Assembly (NCBI GenBank): GCA_964368965.1
Contig: CAYJDR010000041.1
Coordinates: forward strand, 1-19,268
Direction: 5' to 3'
From: CAYJDR01 sp964368965
GTDB taxonomy: Bacteria; Chrysiogenota; Deferribacteres; Deferribacterales; Mucispirillaceae
Length of the DNA: 19,268 bases
Both the position numbers and the translations under genes were made by a program. This document shows, one piece after another, positions 1 to 8,330 of this stretch; position 1 is the stretch's first letter; every line of letters starts with the position of its first letter. The notes under the pieces are model-generated. The model was given only the letters and a program-made list of their open reading frames with translations. It was not told where the DNA came from and searched no databases.

Positions 1-87
1 AAGAGCATACATGTATGCGTTGATGTAAATGACTTAATGAACGTGAATAGTTTGCTAAGCTGAAATGTTCGCTAAGATATAGGCAAT

Positions 88-114
88 AAAAAAACCGCCC
101 ATTGCTGAGCGGTT
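88..114 (-). terminator. Rho-independent terminator of the prepilin operon
   Basis: On the minus strand a six-base-pair stem (AACCGC pairing with GCGGTT, loop about 10 nt) is followed by a run of seven T residues. It lies just downstream of the last prepilin stop codon and so ends the four-gene minus-strand operon. I see no gene in bases 1-87. Confidence 0.8.
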
Positions 115-127
115 GTGGATATTGTTA

Positions 128-1078
128 TTATGGTGCAACGTATGAACTATCGACAGTGAGTGAGAATTTACGAGCGATAGTGTTTTTGCTGACTTCATCT
201 TCTACAACAACTGTGAAATCAATACCTTGAGGAGTCGCTGTTAAAGCAGGGTTCGCTTTATAGTAAACGGTTGTATATTGTTCTTTACCTTTATCAATAA
301 CTTTAACTTGGCTACCACCACAAGAGAGTGAGCTGTTTGCGACAGTGAAAGATGAGCAATCAGCGCTAGTTGTCATGCCTGTTGCTGTAACGTCTTTAAC
401 ATACCAATTATACTCGCCAGAACCACCAGTTATAGTGATGATAGCTTTCTGAGAGTCGGTTGTTTTTAGGTCAGTAGTTGTGTTGATGCTAATGTCGCTA
501 AATGTTGTAAACTCTAATGTTGTAGGCGCAGGACAATTTAGCTTAGCTCTAACTTCGCTTAGCGTAAGAAAAGAATAAACATCATCGTAACCAATATTTT
601 CATCTTTTGTGTTTATACCAAAAAAGTTTGTACCAATTTTTCCTGTATTTGCATCAAGGTTTGGGCCTCCAGATACAACTGCGAATAAGAAATCTTCAGT
701 TAAAACAAATTCCGAATCAGGTTGCGGCCATCCAAAACACTCCATTCCATTACAATCTAGTAGCAAAGAACCTTGAGTAACTGTACATAAATTTGAGTCA
801 GTCACTAGTGGCGTACTCAGTAGTTCATACTTAGCGCCCCATACATCAGTGTAGTTGTCTTGAATAGATTCTGTAGCTGTTTTGACAGTATATCCGTTGC
901 TAAGTAGGCCGACAAATTCGTTAAGGATTTTCTCGTTTTCGATTAGCTGTTCTTTAACTTTATCAGTTTTTGTTCCATCGTTCATAAAGTTTACAGTAAC
1001 CATTATAATAACACCGATAAGTGTAAAGATTGCTGCAATTTCAATAAGTGTGAAGCCTTTCTTGTTTTTTATATTCAT
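128..1078 (-). CDS. Prepilin-like protein D (type IV pilin/pseudopilin class, 316 aa)
   Basis: This is a predicted exported pilin-like subunit, fourth and last of a tandem set. The N-terminus is a class III leader: a short basic stretch, cleavage after Gly8 in KKG|FTLIE, Glu at mature position 5, then a hydrophobic helix to about residue 30. At 316 residues it is larger than a typical major pilin, so a minor pilin or pseudopilin role is more likely. The central domain has Cys98 and an NCP motif at 181-183 preceded by FLTLSEVR, a pattern shared with its neighbours. A second pair is Cys241/Cys253, and Cys109/Cys114 are extra cysteines found only here. The last ~35 residues (FTVVVED...ARKFSLTV) look like the terminal strands of an Ig-like/He_PIG domain. 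The start is supported by AAGGA upstream. The gap to the preceding gene is 14 bp. Its exact pilus or secretion system is unknown. Confidence 0.85.
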   Translation of the reverse strand: MNIKNKKGFTLIEIAAIFTLIGVIIMVTVNFMNDGTKTDKVKEQLIENEKILNEFVGLLSNGYTVKTATESIQDNYTDVWGAKYELLSTPLVTDSNLCTVTQGSLLLDCNGMECFGWPQPDSEFVLTEDFLFAVVSGGPNLDANTGKIGTNFFGINTKDENIGYDDVYSFLTLSEVRAKLNCPAPTTLEFTTFSDISINTTTDLKTTDSQKAIITITGGSGEYNWYVKDVTATGMTTSADCSSFTVANSSLSCGGSQVKVIDKGKEQYTTVYYKANPALTATPQGIDFTVVVEDEVSKNTIARKFSLTVDSSYVAP

Positions 1079-1092
1079 ACAATTAGTCCTTA

Positions 1093-2082
1093 TTATTTCT
1101 CAAACACTTGGTGTGTGAAAAGCTGTTCAATAGTTGTTCCGTTAACATCAGTAACTTTTAAAGTAAACTTAACAGCAGAGTATGCTCTGTCTAATCCTGG
1201 AACAAAGCCACCACTAGGCATAATCTCCGGTGGTGTTGTGCTTGGTAGAAGCATGTATACATAGGCATTAGGCGTAGATGTTGTGCCAGCTGAGCACTCG
1301 CTTACGCGATGGCTTCTCATGCCAGCCTCAGTCTGACTTGTGCTAGTGTTAACCATTAAGTTGAAGTTTGTTTCGTCGTAGTAAGCGCCATCGCTACCAG
1401 ATAAGTTTTCAAAATCATCATAACAAACTTTATAATCACCACGACCAGATGTGAAATAAATCCTATTATACACAGCGTTAGGGTCTGTATAGTTCGCTGG
1501 TAGCAGTGAAGTGTTTGTAAATTTAAAGTCAGTCGCATATGCGCTACTAGGGCAATTAAACTCAGCCTTTAGTTGAGCGATTGTATAGTAAATAAATGCG
1601 TCATCAGTACCTGAGTTTGCAGAGTATAGCGATAGTGTGTCGTTATCAGCATTGATGCTATAATCAGCATGTCCGTTTAAACCCTTTGATGCAACAACAA
1701 GTGCTATGTTGTTGATAGTTGTGTATGTTGTATTGTCAATGTCTTCATATAGGTTGATGCTAAGGCCAGTTGTAGTCGGTAGGCTACATACGTTCACATC
1801 AGTAAGTGCATTATATGATTCATCGTTAAAAATATCGTACTTGTTATCAAAGATATCTTCAGACGTAGAAATATTGTCAATAACAGGGAACTCATCATTT
1901 ACATTGATGTAGTTGATAACCTGTGTAGCTGGCATTGAAATAGCGCCAGCATTCTCCTTTGCTTTAGACGTCTTGAGCGATGATGTAAACCAGCCACCAA
2001 TAAGGCTAAACATAATGCCTATAAGCAGTAGAGATATCGACATCTCAAGCAGCGTAAATCCGTGTTTAAATTTTATATTCAT
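1093..2082 (-). CDS. Prepilin-like protein C (329 aa)
   Basis: Third gene of the tandem prepilin set. The class III leader is cleaved after Gly8 (KHG|FTLLE) and followed by a hydrophobic helix (about residues 9-30). The mature part carries Cys99, then YYTIAQLKAEFNCP with Cys177, then a second pair Cys220/Cys263. The C-terminus (KFTLKVTDVNGTTIEQLFTHQV) has the alternating pattern of the final two strands of a bacterial Ig-like domain. A segment around residues 126-141 (ALVVASKGLNGHADYS) resembles FAIFTPGMDGRLDTT in prepilin B and FAVVSGGPNLDANTG in prepilin D, so the three are paralogues. An AAAGG ribosome binding site lies 8 nt before the ATG, and gaps to both neighbours are about 15 bp, so co-transcription is likely. 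It should be processed by a prepilin peptidase encoded elsewhere. Confidence 0.85.
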   Translation of the reverse strand: MNIKFKHGFTLLEMSISLLLIGIMFSLIGGWFTSSLKTSKAKENAGAISMPATQVINYINVNDEFPVIDNISTSEDIFDNKYDIFNDESYNALTDVNVCSLPTTTGLSINLYEDIDNTTYTTINNIALVVASKGLNGHADYSINADNDTLSLYSANSGTDDAFIYYTIAQLKAEFNCPSSAYATDFKFTNTSLLPANYTDPNAVYNRIYFTSGRGDYKVCYDDFENLSGSDGAYYDETNFNLMVNTSTSQTEAGMRSHRVSECSAGTTSTPNAYVYMLLPSTTPPEIMPSGGFVPGLDRAYSAVKFTLKVTDVNGTTIEQLFTHQVFEK

Positions 2083-2097
2083 AATTTAACCTTTCAA

Positions 2098-3051
2098 TTA
2101 GTTTGGCAACATTTGCAATACGAACTCGCGTTCTGCCGTCATGCCATATTTATTTTCTACTTTTATAAGTATCCTGTATGCACCAGGGTCAACATTGACA
2201 GATGAATAGCCACCGCCACCAAAAGGCTTCCAGTTGCTTAACTCAAGGTTGTTATCGATATCAAGTGATGTAGTACCCCATGTACAATCGTTAATGAACA
2301 TCTGAGTCGTTGTACCGTCAGGTGTTTTACCTACGAGGTATAATCCGTTTGTACCGCCAAGGGCGATATGGTCAAGTGATGTTGCACACCATTTTAGCTT
2401 ATCTGTAGAGCTGTCAGATGCACTTTCCGCATCTATCCTGAATGATACAGGGTCAGCACTTCTTGATGTAAACGCAGGGATATATTCCGTGACGATTTCA
2501 AGTGTAGGGCAACCAACAAGTTCACGTACTTCGCTCATTGTCATGTACTCTATCAAATCATCAGATTGGTTGTTGCCAACGATAGTTAAGTTATCGCCGA
2601 TGACTGTTGTGTCAAGCCTGCCGTCCATACCTGGTGTGAAGATTGCAAACGATACATCTTCAATGCGGTTAGTTTCGGTAGTTTTCTCAAGGTCGCTATA
2701 AACTACAATATCGCTACCTGCTGTTGTATAGTTACATACGTCAGTAGATGTTGCACTGTGGAAATAATCAACAGCGAAGTTCGTGTAGCCGTCATCGTTT
2801 GTCGCAGTTAGGTTGTCAACATATGCGCTTGAAATGTTGTCAAAAGTAGCGTTATCTGGCAGTTGTAGCCCTTCAGATGAAGTGATATACCTAACAACAG
2901 AAGACTTTAATGTGTCAACAACTTCTCTTTCTTCTTCAAAATATCGTGTGCCAGATAGTGAGCCAAGTATCGCATTTAGCCCTATCTTAACTATTATGCC
3001 GACTAGTACAAGTACTATGGCGAATTCGACTATAGTAAACCCTTTTTTCAT
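2098..3051 (-). CDS. Prepilin-like protein B (317 aa)
   Basis: Second gene of the prepilin operon. It has a very short class III leader, MKKG|FTIVE, with Glu at mature position 5 and a hydrophobic helix to about residue 27. The central domain contains Cys106, the block FAIFTPGMDGRLDTT (136-149) and EYMTMSEVRELVGCP with Cys181. The C-terminal part carries Cys222 and Cys256, and ends in YRILIKVENKYGMTAEREFVLQM, which resembles the last strands of an Ig-like fold. The cysteine spacing matches the other three members and suggests two disulfides in the oxidising periplasm or extracellular space (inference). GGAGAG sits about 5 nt before the ATG. It is a probable minor pilin or pseudopilin; no adhesin, DNA-uptake or secretion role can be chosen from sequence alone. 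Confidence 0.85.
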   Translation of the reverse strand: MKKGFTIVEFAIVLVLVGIIVKIGLNAILGSLSGTRYFEEEREVVDTLKSSVVRYITSSEGLQLPDNATFDNISSAYVDNLTATNDDGYTNFAVDYFHSATSTDVCNYTTAGSDIVVYSDLEKTTETNRIEDVSFAIFTPGMDGRLDTTVIGDNLTIVGNNQSDDLIEYMTMSEVRELVGCPTLEIVTEYIPAFTSRSADPVSFRIDAESASDSSTDKLKWCATSLDHIALGGTNGLYLVGKTPDGTTTQMFINDCTWGTTSLDIDNNLELSNWKPFGGGGYSSVNVDPGAYRILIKVENKYGMTAEREFVLQMLPN

Positions 3052-3080
3052 GGTCTCTCCGTAAATAAAATTTAGTTAGC

Positions 3081-3878
3081 TCAACGTTGCACGTTAAGTA
3101 CAGCCGTATCCCTAGCGATAAGGCCGTGTTCAGTAACAACCACTATGTTAAGCTTGAGTGATTGTGTGTTGAAAGTGTTGCTGTCATCTGGGTCAATCGA
3201 GAAAGTAATTGTAGGCACGTCAGATTTTAGCCAGTCGCTTTTAGCGTCACTCACTTTGCAAGTTGTTTTAAAAAAATCTGTTGCATTAGTAAGCTGTGAC
3301 ATAAGGTTGATATCAACACCTGTAGGCAACTCTGCACATGCGTAAAATGGCCCAAGTGTAGACGTTGTGATAATCCTGCCGTTATATGTAGCAATGTTAC
3401 TGTACACAGGTAGGATGATATCTTCAATCTTGAACACAGTTTCACTAATGTTGCACCCCATATCATGCTGTATATCTGGTAATTTGACAGTTTTAGTGAT
3501 AGATTGTTCAACACCAACTTTCTCTGCAAATAGGGTGTAAGCTGTTGCAACATCGACTGCTGCAGTGCTCGCGCCACAAATAGATTTTGCACGGTTGAAC
3601 TCGTAGATTGCATCCGTGTAGTTGTCGTTAGGAGTGTAGGTGATGTTTTCAATAGAAAAAAGACCTTTAAACTCCGTTTCATTAGGTAGCCTGCCGTTAA
3701 GCATAGCAAAATCGGTAACAACTTGTTCGGCAGTGTGTATGTTGCCGTTGAGTGCCACGATGTCTGCTGTGTCAAAAAGTGACTTATACAGTTTGCTTGC
3801 TAAGCTAAACAGTATACCAATGACAACAAGCAGAATTGCTGCTTCTGTAATTGTAAAGCCTCGTTTGTTTTTAAACAT
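3081..3878 (-). CDS. Prepilin-like protein A (265 aa), first gene of the operon
   Basis: First and shortest of the four. The leader MFKNKRG|FTITE is a class III signal with Glu at mature position 5, and the hydrophobic helix runs to about residue 28. It keeps the four-cysteine plan (Cys101, Cys142, Cys181, Cys207), but the central block is shorter: LPDIQHDMGC replaces the SEVR...CP motif of its paralogues, and the FAxxxxG insert is reduced. The C-terminus (LKLNIVVVTEHGLIARDTAVLNV) again looks Ig-like. Being shortest, most divergent and promoter-proximal, it may have a different place in the pilus or pseudopilus than B-D (inference). An AGAGG lies about 12 nt before the ATG, which is rather far. 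It is divergent from the GspF/PilC-type gene across a 141-bp intergenic region. Confidence 0.82.
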   Translation of the reverse strand: MFKNKRGFTITEAAILLVVIGILFSLASKLYKSLFDTADIVALNGNIHTAEQVVTDFAMLNGRLPNETEFKGLFSIENITYTPNDNYTDAIYEFNRAKSICGASTAAVDVATAYTLFAEKVGVEQSITKTVKLPDIQHDMGCNISETVFKIEDIILPVYSNIATYNGRIITTSTLGPFYACAELPTGVDINLMSQLTNATDFFKTTCKVSDAKSDWLKSDVPTITFSIDPDDSNTFNTQSLKLNIVVVTEHGLIARDTAVLNVQR

Positions 3879-3957
3879 AATATATATAAACCTCTAAAAT
3901 AAAGTCGTTTTAATTTATACTATTCCACGTTTTCATGATACCATAGAATAATCTTTA

Positions 3958-3987
3958 TTGCAATTTAAAATAAACATGTTATTATAT
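3958..3987 (+). promoter_or_regulatory. Possible promoter for the GspF/PilC-type gene
   Basis: TTGCAA at 3958-3963 and TTATAT at 3982-3987 are separated by 18 bp, within an AT-rich divergent intergenic region. The match to the sigma-70 consensus is only fair and AT-rich DNA gives such matches by chance. No convincing promoter for the opposite prepilin operon was picked out. Confidence 0.25.
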
Positions 3988-4019
3988 TAAATAGTGTACA
4001 AAAATTATAAGAGGTTAAA

Positions 4020-5240
4020 ATGGCTCTTTTTTATGTTACTGCTATCTCCACAAGCGGAGAAAAAAGCACAAAAACATATGATTTCAGTGACGAATTGTCA
4101 TTATATGAATTTTTTGATAGGACGGGCATGTCTGTTGTAAGCATTCGTAAACTTCCTAACTTTATGAGCTCCAATCAGGTTAAAGGTCTTTTCAGAAGCA
4201 TTAAAACTGCTGAAGTTATAGAGATGTTGACAAACTTGCACATTATTATCGCCTCTGGTATGGCGGCTACAACGGGTATTGAAGACCTTGCGAAAGATGC
4301 TGAAAATCCAGCTGTTGCAGACTTGTTGACAGATATTGCTAACCGCCTCCAAAATGGTGAAAGCATGTCTACTGCTATGGCTGCACATTCAAACGTATTT
4401 GATGAAATTACAATAAGCCTTGTAAAAATCGGTGAGGAAACTGGTGCGCTAGAGCAAACGCTTCAAGACGCTATCAAAAACTTGAAACGTGTAAGCGACC
4501 TTATCAAGAAGACAAAGTCAGCATTGATGTACCCAGTTACAGCGTTCTTTGCGCTTACTGGTGCTATGATTTTCTGGCTAGTTGCGGTTATGCCTGAGAT
4601 GTTGGCGACGTTTACTTCGTTTGATATGGAGCTTCCAGCTACTACTATTTTCATCAGGGATCTTTCAGACTTTATCGCTGCTTGGTGGTTATTCATCATT
4701 GGTGGTATTGCTGCAACTATCATATTATTCAAAGTGTTGCGTAAGCACAATGAGCAATTCTTATTCCAGACTGATAAGCTATTGCTAAAAGTGCCTGTTA
4801 TTGGCGAACTTGTTGCAAGCTTCAACCTAGCGTTCTTCTCAGAGTATGTTAGGCTTATGATTAGCGCTGGTTTACCACTTTACCAATCGCTAAATATCCT
4901 AGAAGAAAGTATGACGAACACAGTTTATAAAAAAGCTGTTAGCGAAGTTAGGGACTCTATCGAAATGGGTTCAACATTTGCAAACGGTATTATCCAAACA
5001 GGCGTATTTACATCGCTCGCATCAAGGATGATATCTGTTGGTGAGCAATCTGGTAGACTTGAGGAGCAGCTAACGCATATCTCAGGCTTCTACTATGACC
5101 GTGTTGATACTCTATCATCTAACATGGCAAAAGCTATCGAGCCTATCGTTCTTGCGTTTGCAGGCGGTATGATGGCATTATTCATCGTTGGTCTACTTGG
5201 GCCAGTTTATGGACTACTCGAAAACATGGGTGGCGTGTAA
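4020..5240 (+). CDS. Type II secretion/type IV pilus inner-membrane platform protein (GspF/PilC family)
   Basis: This is the polytopic inner-membrane protein that couples the cytoplasmic ATPase to assembly of the pilus or pseudopilus. The 406 residues match the usual family length. There are two T2SF repeats, about residues 65-190 and 267-390. The first contains EMLTNLHIIIASGM and LVKIGEETGALEQTL. The second contains FSEYVRLMISAGLPLYQSL and MISVGEQSGRLEEQL. These paired 'G[EQ]xxGxLE' blocks are diagnostic. Hydrophobic segments lie near 167-190, 212-236 and 373-400. The N-terminal domain is short. AGAGG is 5 nt before the ATG. It is divergent from the four prepilins, so it probably serves the same machine. 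No assembly ATPase, secretin or prepilin peptidase is in the window, so pilus and secretion roles cannot be separated. Confidence 0.9.
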   Translation: MALFYVTAISTSGEKSTKTYDFSDELSLYEFFDRTGMSVVSIRKLPNFMSSNQVKGLFRSIKTAEVIEMLTNLHIIIASGMAATTGIEDLAKDAENPAVADLLTDIANRLQNGESMSTAMAAHSNVFDEITISLVKIGEETGALEQTLQDAIKNLKRVSDLIKKTKSALMYPVTAFFALTGAMIFWLVAVMPEMLATFTSFDMELPATTIFIRDLSDFIAAWWLFIIGGIAATIILFKVLRKHNEQFLFQTDKLLLKVPVIGELVASFNLAFFSEYVRLMISAGLPLYQSLNILEESMTNTVYKKAVSEVRDSIEMGSTFANGIIQTGVFTSLASRMISVGEQSGRLEEQLTHISGFYYDRVDTLSSNMAKAIEPIVLAFAGGMMALFIVGLLGPVYGLLENMGGV

Positions 5241-5262
5241 ACCACTAAATAAGTTTATTTGC

Positions 5263-5296
5263 AAGCACTATAAATATAATCTGTAGTGCTTTTTTT
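5263..5296 (+). terminator. Rho-independent terminator after the GspF/PilC-type gene
   Basis: An eight-base-pair stem (AAGCACTA with TAGTGCTT) encloses a 13-nt AT-rich loop and runs into a T tract. It separates the GspF/PilC-type gene from the following peptidase gene. Confidence 0.75.
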
Positions 5297-5317
5297 ATAT
5301 TAAATTTTGGAGGCTTT

Positions 5318-6397
5318 ATGGGTAAAGAAAGGGCAAGAGCACTAGGTGTAAACATTGGCATATTACCAACGGGTAAACATAATGCAATCACAGATGTAGA
5401 AGGTGTGAAGGTTGGGCACGTGACATTAAACCACGAGCAACATATAAAAACAGGTGTAACAGCTATCATTCCACACGACGAAAATATATTTAAAAATAAA
5501 GTTCCCGCAGCTATCTATCTTGGTAACGGGTTTGGCAAATTAGCTGGCTACTCGCAAGTAAAAGAGCTAGGCAACATGGAAACTCCGATAGTGTTGACAA
5601 ACACATTATCTGTTGCTGCTGGTATTGATGGGTTAATTGATTATACGTTTTCATTTAGCGATAATAATGATGTGATGTCCATAAACTGTGTCGTTGGCGA
5701 AACAAACGACTCCACATTGAACGATATACGAGGTAGGCACGTAACAAAACAGCACGTAATGCAAGCGTTGCAGAGCGCAAAGGGTGGCGCAGTTGAAGAG
5801 GGTGCTGTTGGCGCTGGCACAGGTACAAAGGCGTTCAATTTCAAAGGTGGCATAGGTACAGCTTCGAGGGTGTTGCCTAAGTCATTAGGTGGGTATACTA
5901 TTGGTGTGCTTGTGCAATCAAACTATGGTGGCGTGCTAGAAATAAACGGTGTGCAAATGGGCACTCGTTTAGGTGGCTATGTGCTTCAAGAGCAACTAGA
6001 GGGCGCAGACGGCTCGATAATGATGGTTGTAGCAACTGATGCACCTGTTGATGCTAGAAACCTTGAGCGTATCGCAAAACGTGCGATGATGGGGCTTGCG
6101 AAAACTGGTAGTATTGCGACTAACGGTAGTGGTGATTTTGTGATAGCGTTTTCTACAGCGAAAGAGTTACGCTCGACGCATAACGCAGAACCTAACACAT
6201 TGGATAGAAGCGACGTTGTTAGAAATAACGATATGTCACAGCTATTCTTAGCGACTATTGAGGCAACTGAAGAGGCGATAGTAAATTCTCTCTTCATGGC
6301 GACTACAACAACGGGCGTAAACGATACAACAATAAATGAATTACCCGTTGACAAAGTTATAGAAATTATGCGAGAACACAACAAGATTAATTGCTAG
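5318..6397 (+). CDS. P1-family (DmpA/BapA-type) L-aminopeptidase/D-esterase-like peptidase
   Basis: A member of the DmpA-like N-terminal-nucleophile hydrolase family (MEROPS S58), whose members remove N-terminal residues from short or beta-peptides. The 359-residue length is normal. The N-terminus RARALGVNIGILPTGKHNAITDVEGVKVGH has the family's opening LPxGxxNxITDVxGVxVGH pattern. NTLSVAAG and the glycine-rich GAVGAGTGT around 163-170 also fit. GSIMMVVATDAP places Ser233 after Gly232; by family analogy the precursor cleaves itself between these residues, leaving Ser233 as the N-terminal nucleophile of the smaller subunit. No signal peptide is seen, so it is probably cytoplasmic. GGAGG sits 5 nt before the ATG. 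The stop codon overlaps the ribosome binding site of the next gene, suggesting co-expression. The true substrate is unknown. Confidence 0.9.
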   Translation: MGKERARALGVNIGILPTGKHNAITDVEGVKVGHVTLNHEQHIKTGVTAIIPHDENIFKNKVPAAIYLGNGFGKLAGYSQVKELGNMETPIVLTNTLSVAAGIDGLIDYTFSFSDNNDVMSINCVVGETNDSTLNDIRGRHVTKQHVMQALQSAKGGAVEEGAVGAGTGTKAFNFKGGIGTASRVLPKSLGGYTIGVLVQSNYGGVLEINGVQMGTRLGGYVLQEQLEGADGSIMMVVATDAPVDARNLERIAKRAMMGLAKTGSIATNGSGDFVIAFSTAKELRSTHNAEPNTLDRSDVVRNNDMSQLFLATIEATEEAIVNSLFMATTTTGVNDTTINELPVDKVIEIMREHNKINC

Positions 6398-6408
6398 GGA
6401 GCGATATA

Positions 6409-6603
6409 ATGGCTTGTGAAAGAAACCAAGGGTGTAACTGCCCAAGTACATCGTGTGTAAGGCATGGTAAATGTTGCGAGTGCGTAAAAGCACACAGAGA
6501 TAACGACGACTTAACGTACTGCATGAAACGCAACGACGACGGATCAAACAGACTTGAAGGATTATACAAAAAACTTCATGCTGTATTCGGCGAAAATAAG
6601 TAA
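6409..6603 (+). CDS. Small cysteine-rich protein (64 aa), DUF6485-like
   Basis: A 64-residue protein with eight cysteines (3, 9, 11, 16, 22, 23, 25, 38). The pattern is CxxNQGCxC....C.RHGxCCxCVxxHR......C, which recalls the DUF6485 small cysteine-rich family; that name is from memory and should be tested. The cysteines and His19/His29 could bind a metal, probably zinc or an Fe-S cluster (inference). There is no signal peptide or TM segment. I chose the ATG at 6409 because AGGGAG (6396-6401) lies 7 nt upstream. An in-frame TTG at 6391 would lie inside the peptidase gene and lacks a clear ribosome binding site. The gene starts 11 nt after the peptidase stop and is followed by a strong terminator, so the two form a bicistron. 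Function unknown. Confidence 0.75.
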   Translation: MACERNQGCNCPSTSCVRHGKCCECVKAHRDNDDLTYCMKRNDDGSNRLEGLYKKLHAVFGENK

Positions 6604-6607
6604 TATT

Positions 6608-6636
6608 AAAGCTCCTGATTTCAGGAGCTTTTTTTT
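6608..6636. terminator. Bidirectional Rho-independent terminator
   Basis: A perfect 11-bp stem (AAAGCTCCTGA with TCAGGAGCTTT, two-base spacer) has A residues on the left and T residues on the right. It lies between convergent genes and can stop transcripts from both. Its right edge overlaps the stop codon of the Sel1-repeat gene. Confidence 0.9.
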
Positions 6637-8305
6637 AGTTGTACAACAACCGTTTTTTAGATATCTTTTGTTCAACACGTTTCACTGCCTCGCGTGAGAG
6701 CGAGTAGCCAGCGAGTGCTGCTTGCCTATACCAATACAATGCAAGGTCTAAGTTTAGTCCTGTTCCTTCTGCAAATTCGTTCATATGGCCTAGCATCATT
6801 ATTGATGGTGTATGCCTGAGTGTTCCAGCTTTAGTAAACCATTTTAGCGCAAGTTCAAAGCTTTGCGGTGCTCCTTCGCCGTAGTAGTACAAATAGGCTA
6901 GGTTGAACTGAGCATCAGTGTTATCATTTTTTGCTGCGTATTCGTATAGCTCTTTTGCTTTTGCGGCGTTTGCTTCAACGCCTAAGCCACGTAAATATAG
7001 TTCGCCTAGTAAGTTCGCAGCTACAACGCTACCTTGCAGATATGCTTGAGTGTAGAGGATGAACGCTTTTTCATGATTAACTTCTACAACATCGCCATCT
7101 TCATAGTACATGCCTAGTTTTGCTTGGCAATGTCTATCGTTTGCATGCGCTCCTTTTTCAAGCCAGTAGAGTGCAGTTTGTTTATCTTTATCAATTAGTA
7201 GCCCGCTATCGTACATATCTCCAAGCCTGTATATTGCAGGGATATGTCCTAGTTGTGCTGCTTTTGTATACCATTTAACAGCTAGGTCACCATTAAGTTT
7301 TATGCCTTGCCCGCGTTCGTGCATTGTGCCTATATAGTACATTGCGGCTGGCAACTTCTCAGACGCTTTTAAAAACCACATGAAAGCACGCTCATAATTA
7401 ACACTACTGCCTTTGCCTTCATATTCCATAATGCCTAAACTTAATGCGGCTTGTGCATTGTTTTTATCCGCAGCACTTTCATAGTATTTACGCGCTTTTT
7501 TATAACTTTTACGCACACCTAGCCCATTCAGGTAAATATTACCAAGCATGTTTGCAGCACGTGAGCTATTTAGTTTGTATGCACGCAAGTATAGTTCATG
7601 TGCAAGTTTATATTGCTTCGTATTGGTGAAGTATATGTTTGCAAGCGATAACATGGAGTGTATACAAAGGTTATCAACACCAATAGAGTAATATGCAATA
7701 GCTTGTGTGATGGACTTTTTACCCAATGTGCCATTTTCATATATATGCGCAACTTTACGTGCAGATGGAATATAGCCAAGCTTAGCAGCTTTCTTATGCC
7801 AGCGTAGAGCAAGCTTTTCGTTCTTTTCTATGCCGTGCCCTAGCTCATATGCATGCGCTAAGCGATACATAGCAGGCGCATAGCCACTTTTAGCAGCTGT
7901 TGCATATAGTGTGACGCTTTTGGTTGGAACAATGCCACTTTCGCTAAGCATGTCAGCCGTTTTCATATGTGAGTAGCCACTGCCAGCGTTATAGGCGATA
8001 CCATAATGTTTTAATGCTTTCAAGTGATCTTTATCAATGTATGACTTATAGCCGTAGCGATAGATGTCGCCAAGATGTTCATTTGCGAGTGTGTCACCGT
8101 TTGTGGCTGCTCTACGGTATTGTTTGAATGCTGAAACAACATCAAGCTTCTCCGTTGCATACAACATGCCGAGCATAGTTGCGCTTTTAACATGTCCACT
8201 GTTAGCGGCTTTTTGGAACGCTTCAATAGCGTTATCGAAGTTGTTATTTCTGTAATGTGTTAGTCCTGTTTGGTATAGGCTAACAGCTGTTGGCGTTCTA
8301 GCCAT
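6635..8305 (-). CDS. Sel1-like (TPR-type) repeat protein, 556 aa
   Basis: Almost the whole protein is tandem Sel1-like repeats of about 36 residues, of the form A...LG.MY..G.G...d...A..WY.KAA..G; I estimate 13-15 copies. Clear examples are around ALSLGIMEYEGKGSSVNYERAF and AIYRLGDMYDSG...QTALYWLEKGA. Such proteins are helical solenoids that act as protein-interaction scaffolds, and no enzymatic domain is visible. There is no signal peptide, so a cytoplasmic site is likely, although many family members are exported. I chose the ATG at 8305 because GAGGTG lies about 6 nt upstream; an in-frame ATG 11 codons earlier (8338) lies inside the hairpin that follows leuD. It is downstream of leuCD on the same strand, but the intervening 61 bp hold that hairpin, so co-transcription is uncertain. 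Confidence 0.85.
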   Translation of the reverse strand: MARTPTAVSLYQTGLTHYRNNNFDNAIEAFQKAANSGHVKSATMLGMLYATEKLDVVSAFKQYRRAATNGDTLANEHLGDIYRYGYKSYIDKDHLKALKHYGIAYNAGSGYSHMKTADMLSESGIVPTKSVTLYATAAKSGYAPAMYRLAHAYELGHGIEKNEKLALRWHKKAAKLGYIPSARKVAHIYENGTLGKKSITQAIAYYSIGVDNLCIHSMLSLANIYFTNTKQYKLAHELYLRAYKLNSSRAANMLGNIYLNGLGVRKSYKKARKYYESAADKNNAQAALSLGIMEYEGKGSSVNYERAFMWFLKASEKLPAAMYYIGTMHERGQGIKLNGDLAVKWYTKAAQLGHIPAIYRLGDMYDSGLLIDKDKQTALYWLEKGAHANDRHCQAKLGMYYEDGDVVEVNHEKAFILYTQAYLQGSVVAANLLGELYLRGLGVEANAAKAKELYEYAAKNDNTDAQFNLAYLYYYGEGAPQSFELALKWFTKAGTLRHTPSIMMLGHMNEFAEGTGLNLDLALYWYRQAALAGYSLSREAVKRVEQKISKKRLLYN

Positions 8306-8330
8306 TCTGCACCTCGTAAAAGAGGCAAAG

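Noticed and set aside
3251..3775. A 174-codon open frame inside prepilin A on the same strand
   Set aside because: It is a shifted frame of a clearly coding gene, has no leader, domain or ribosome binding site, and shows low-complexity Leu/Ser/Thr composition.
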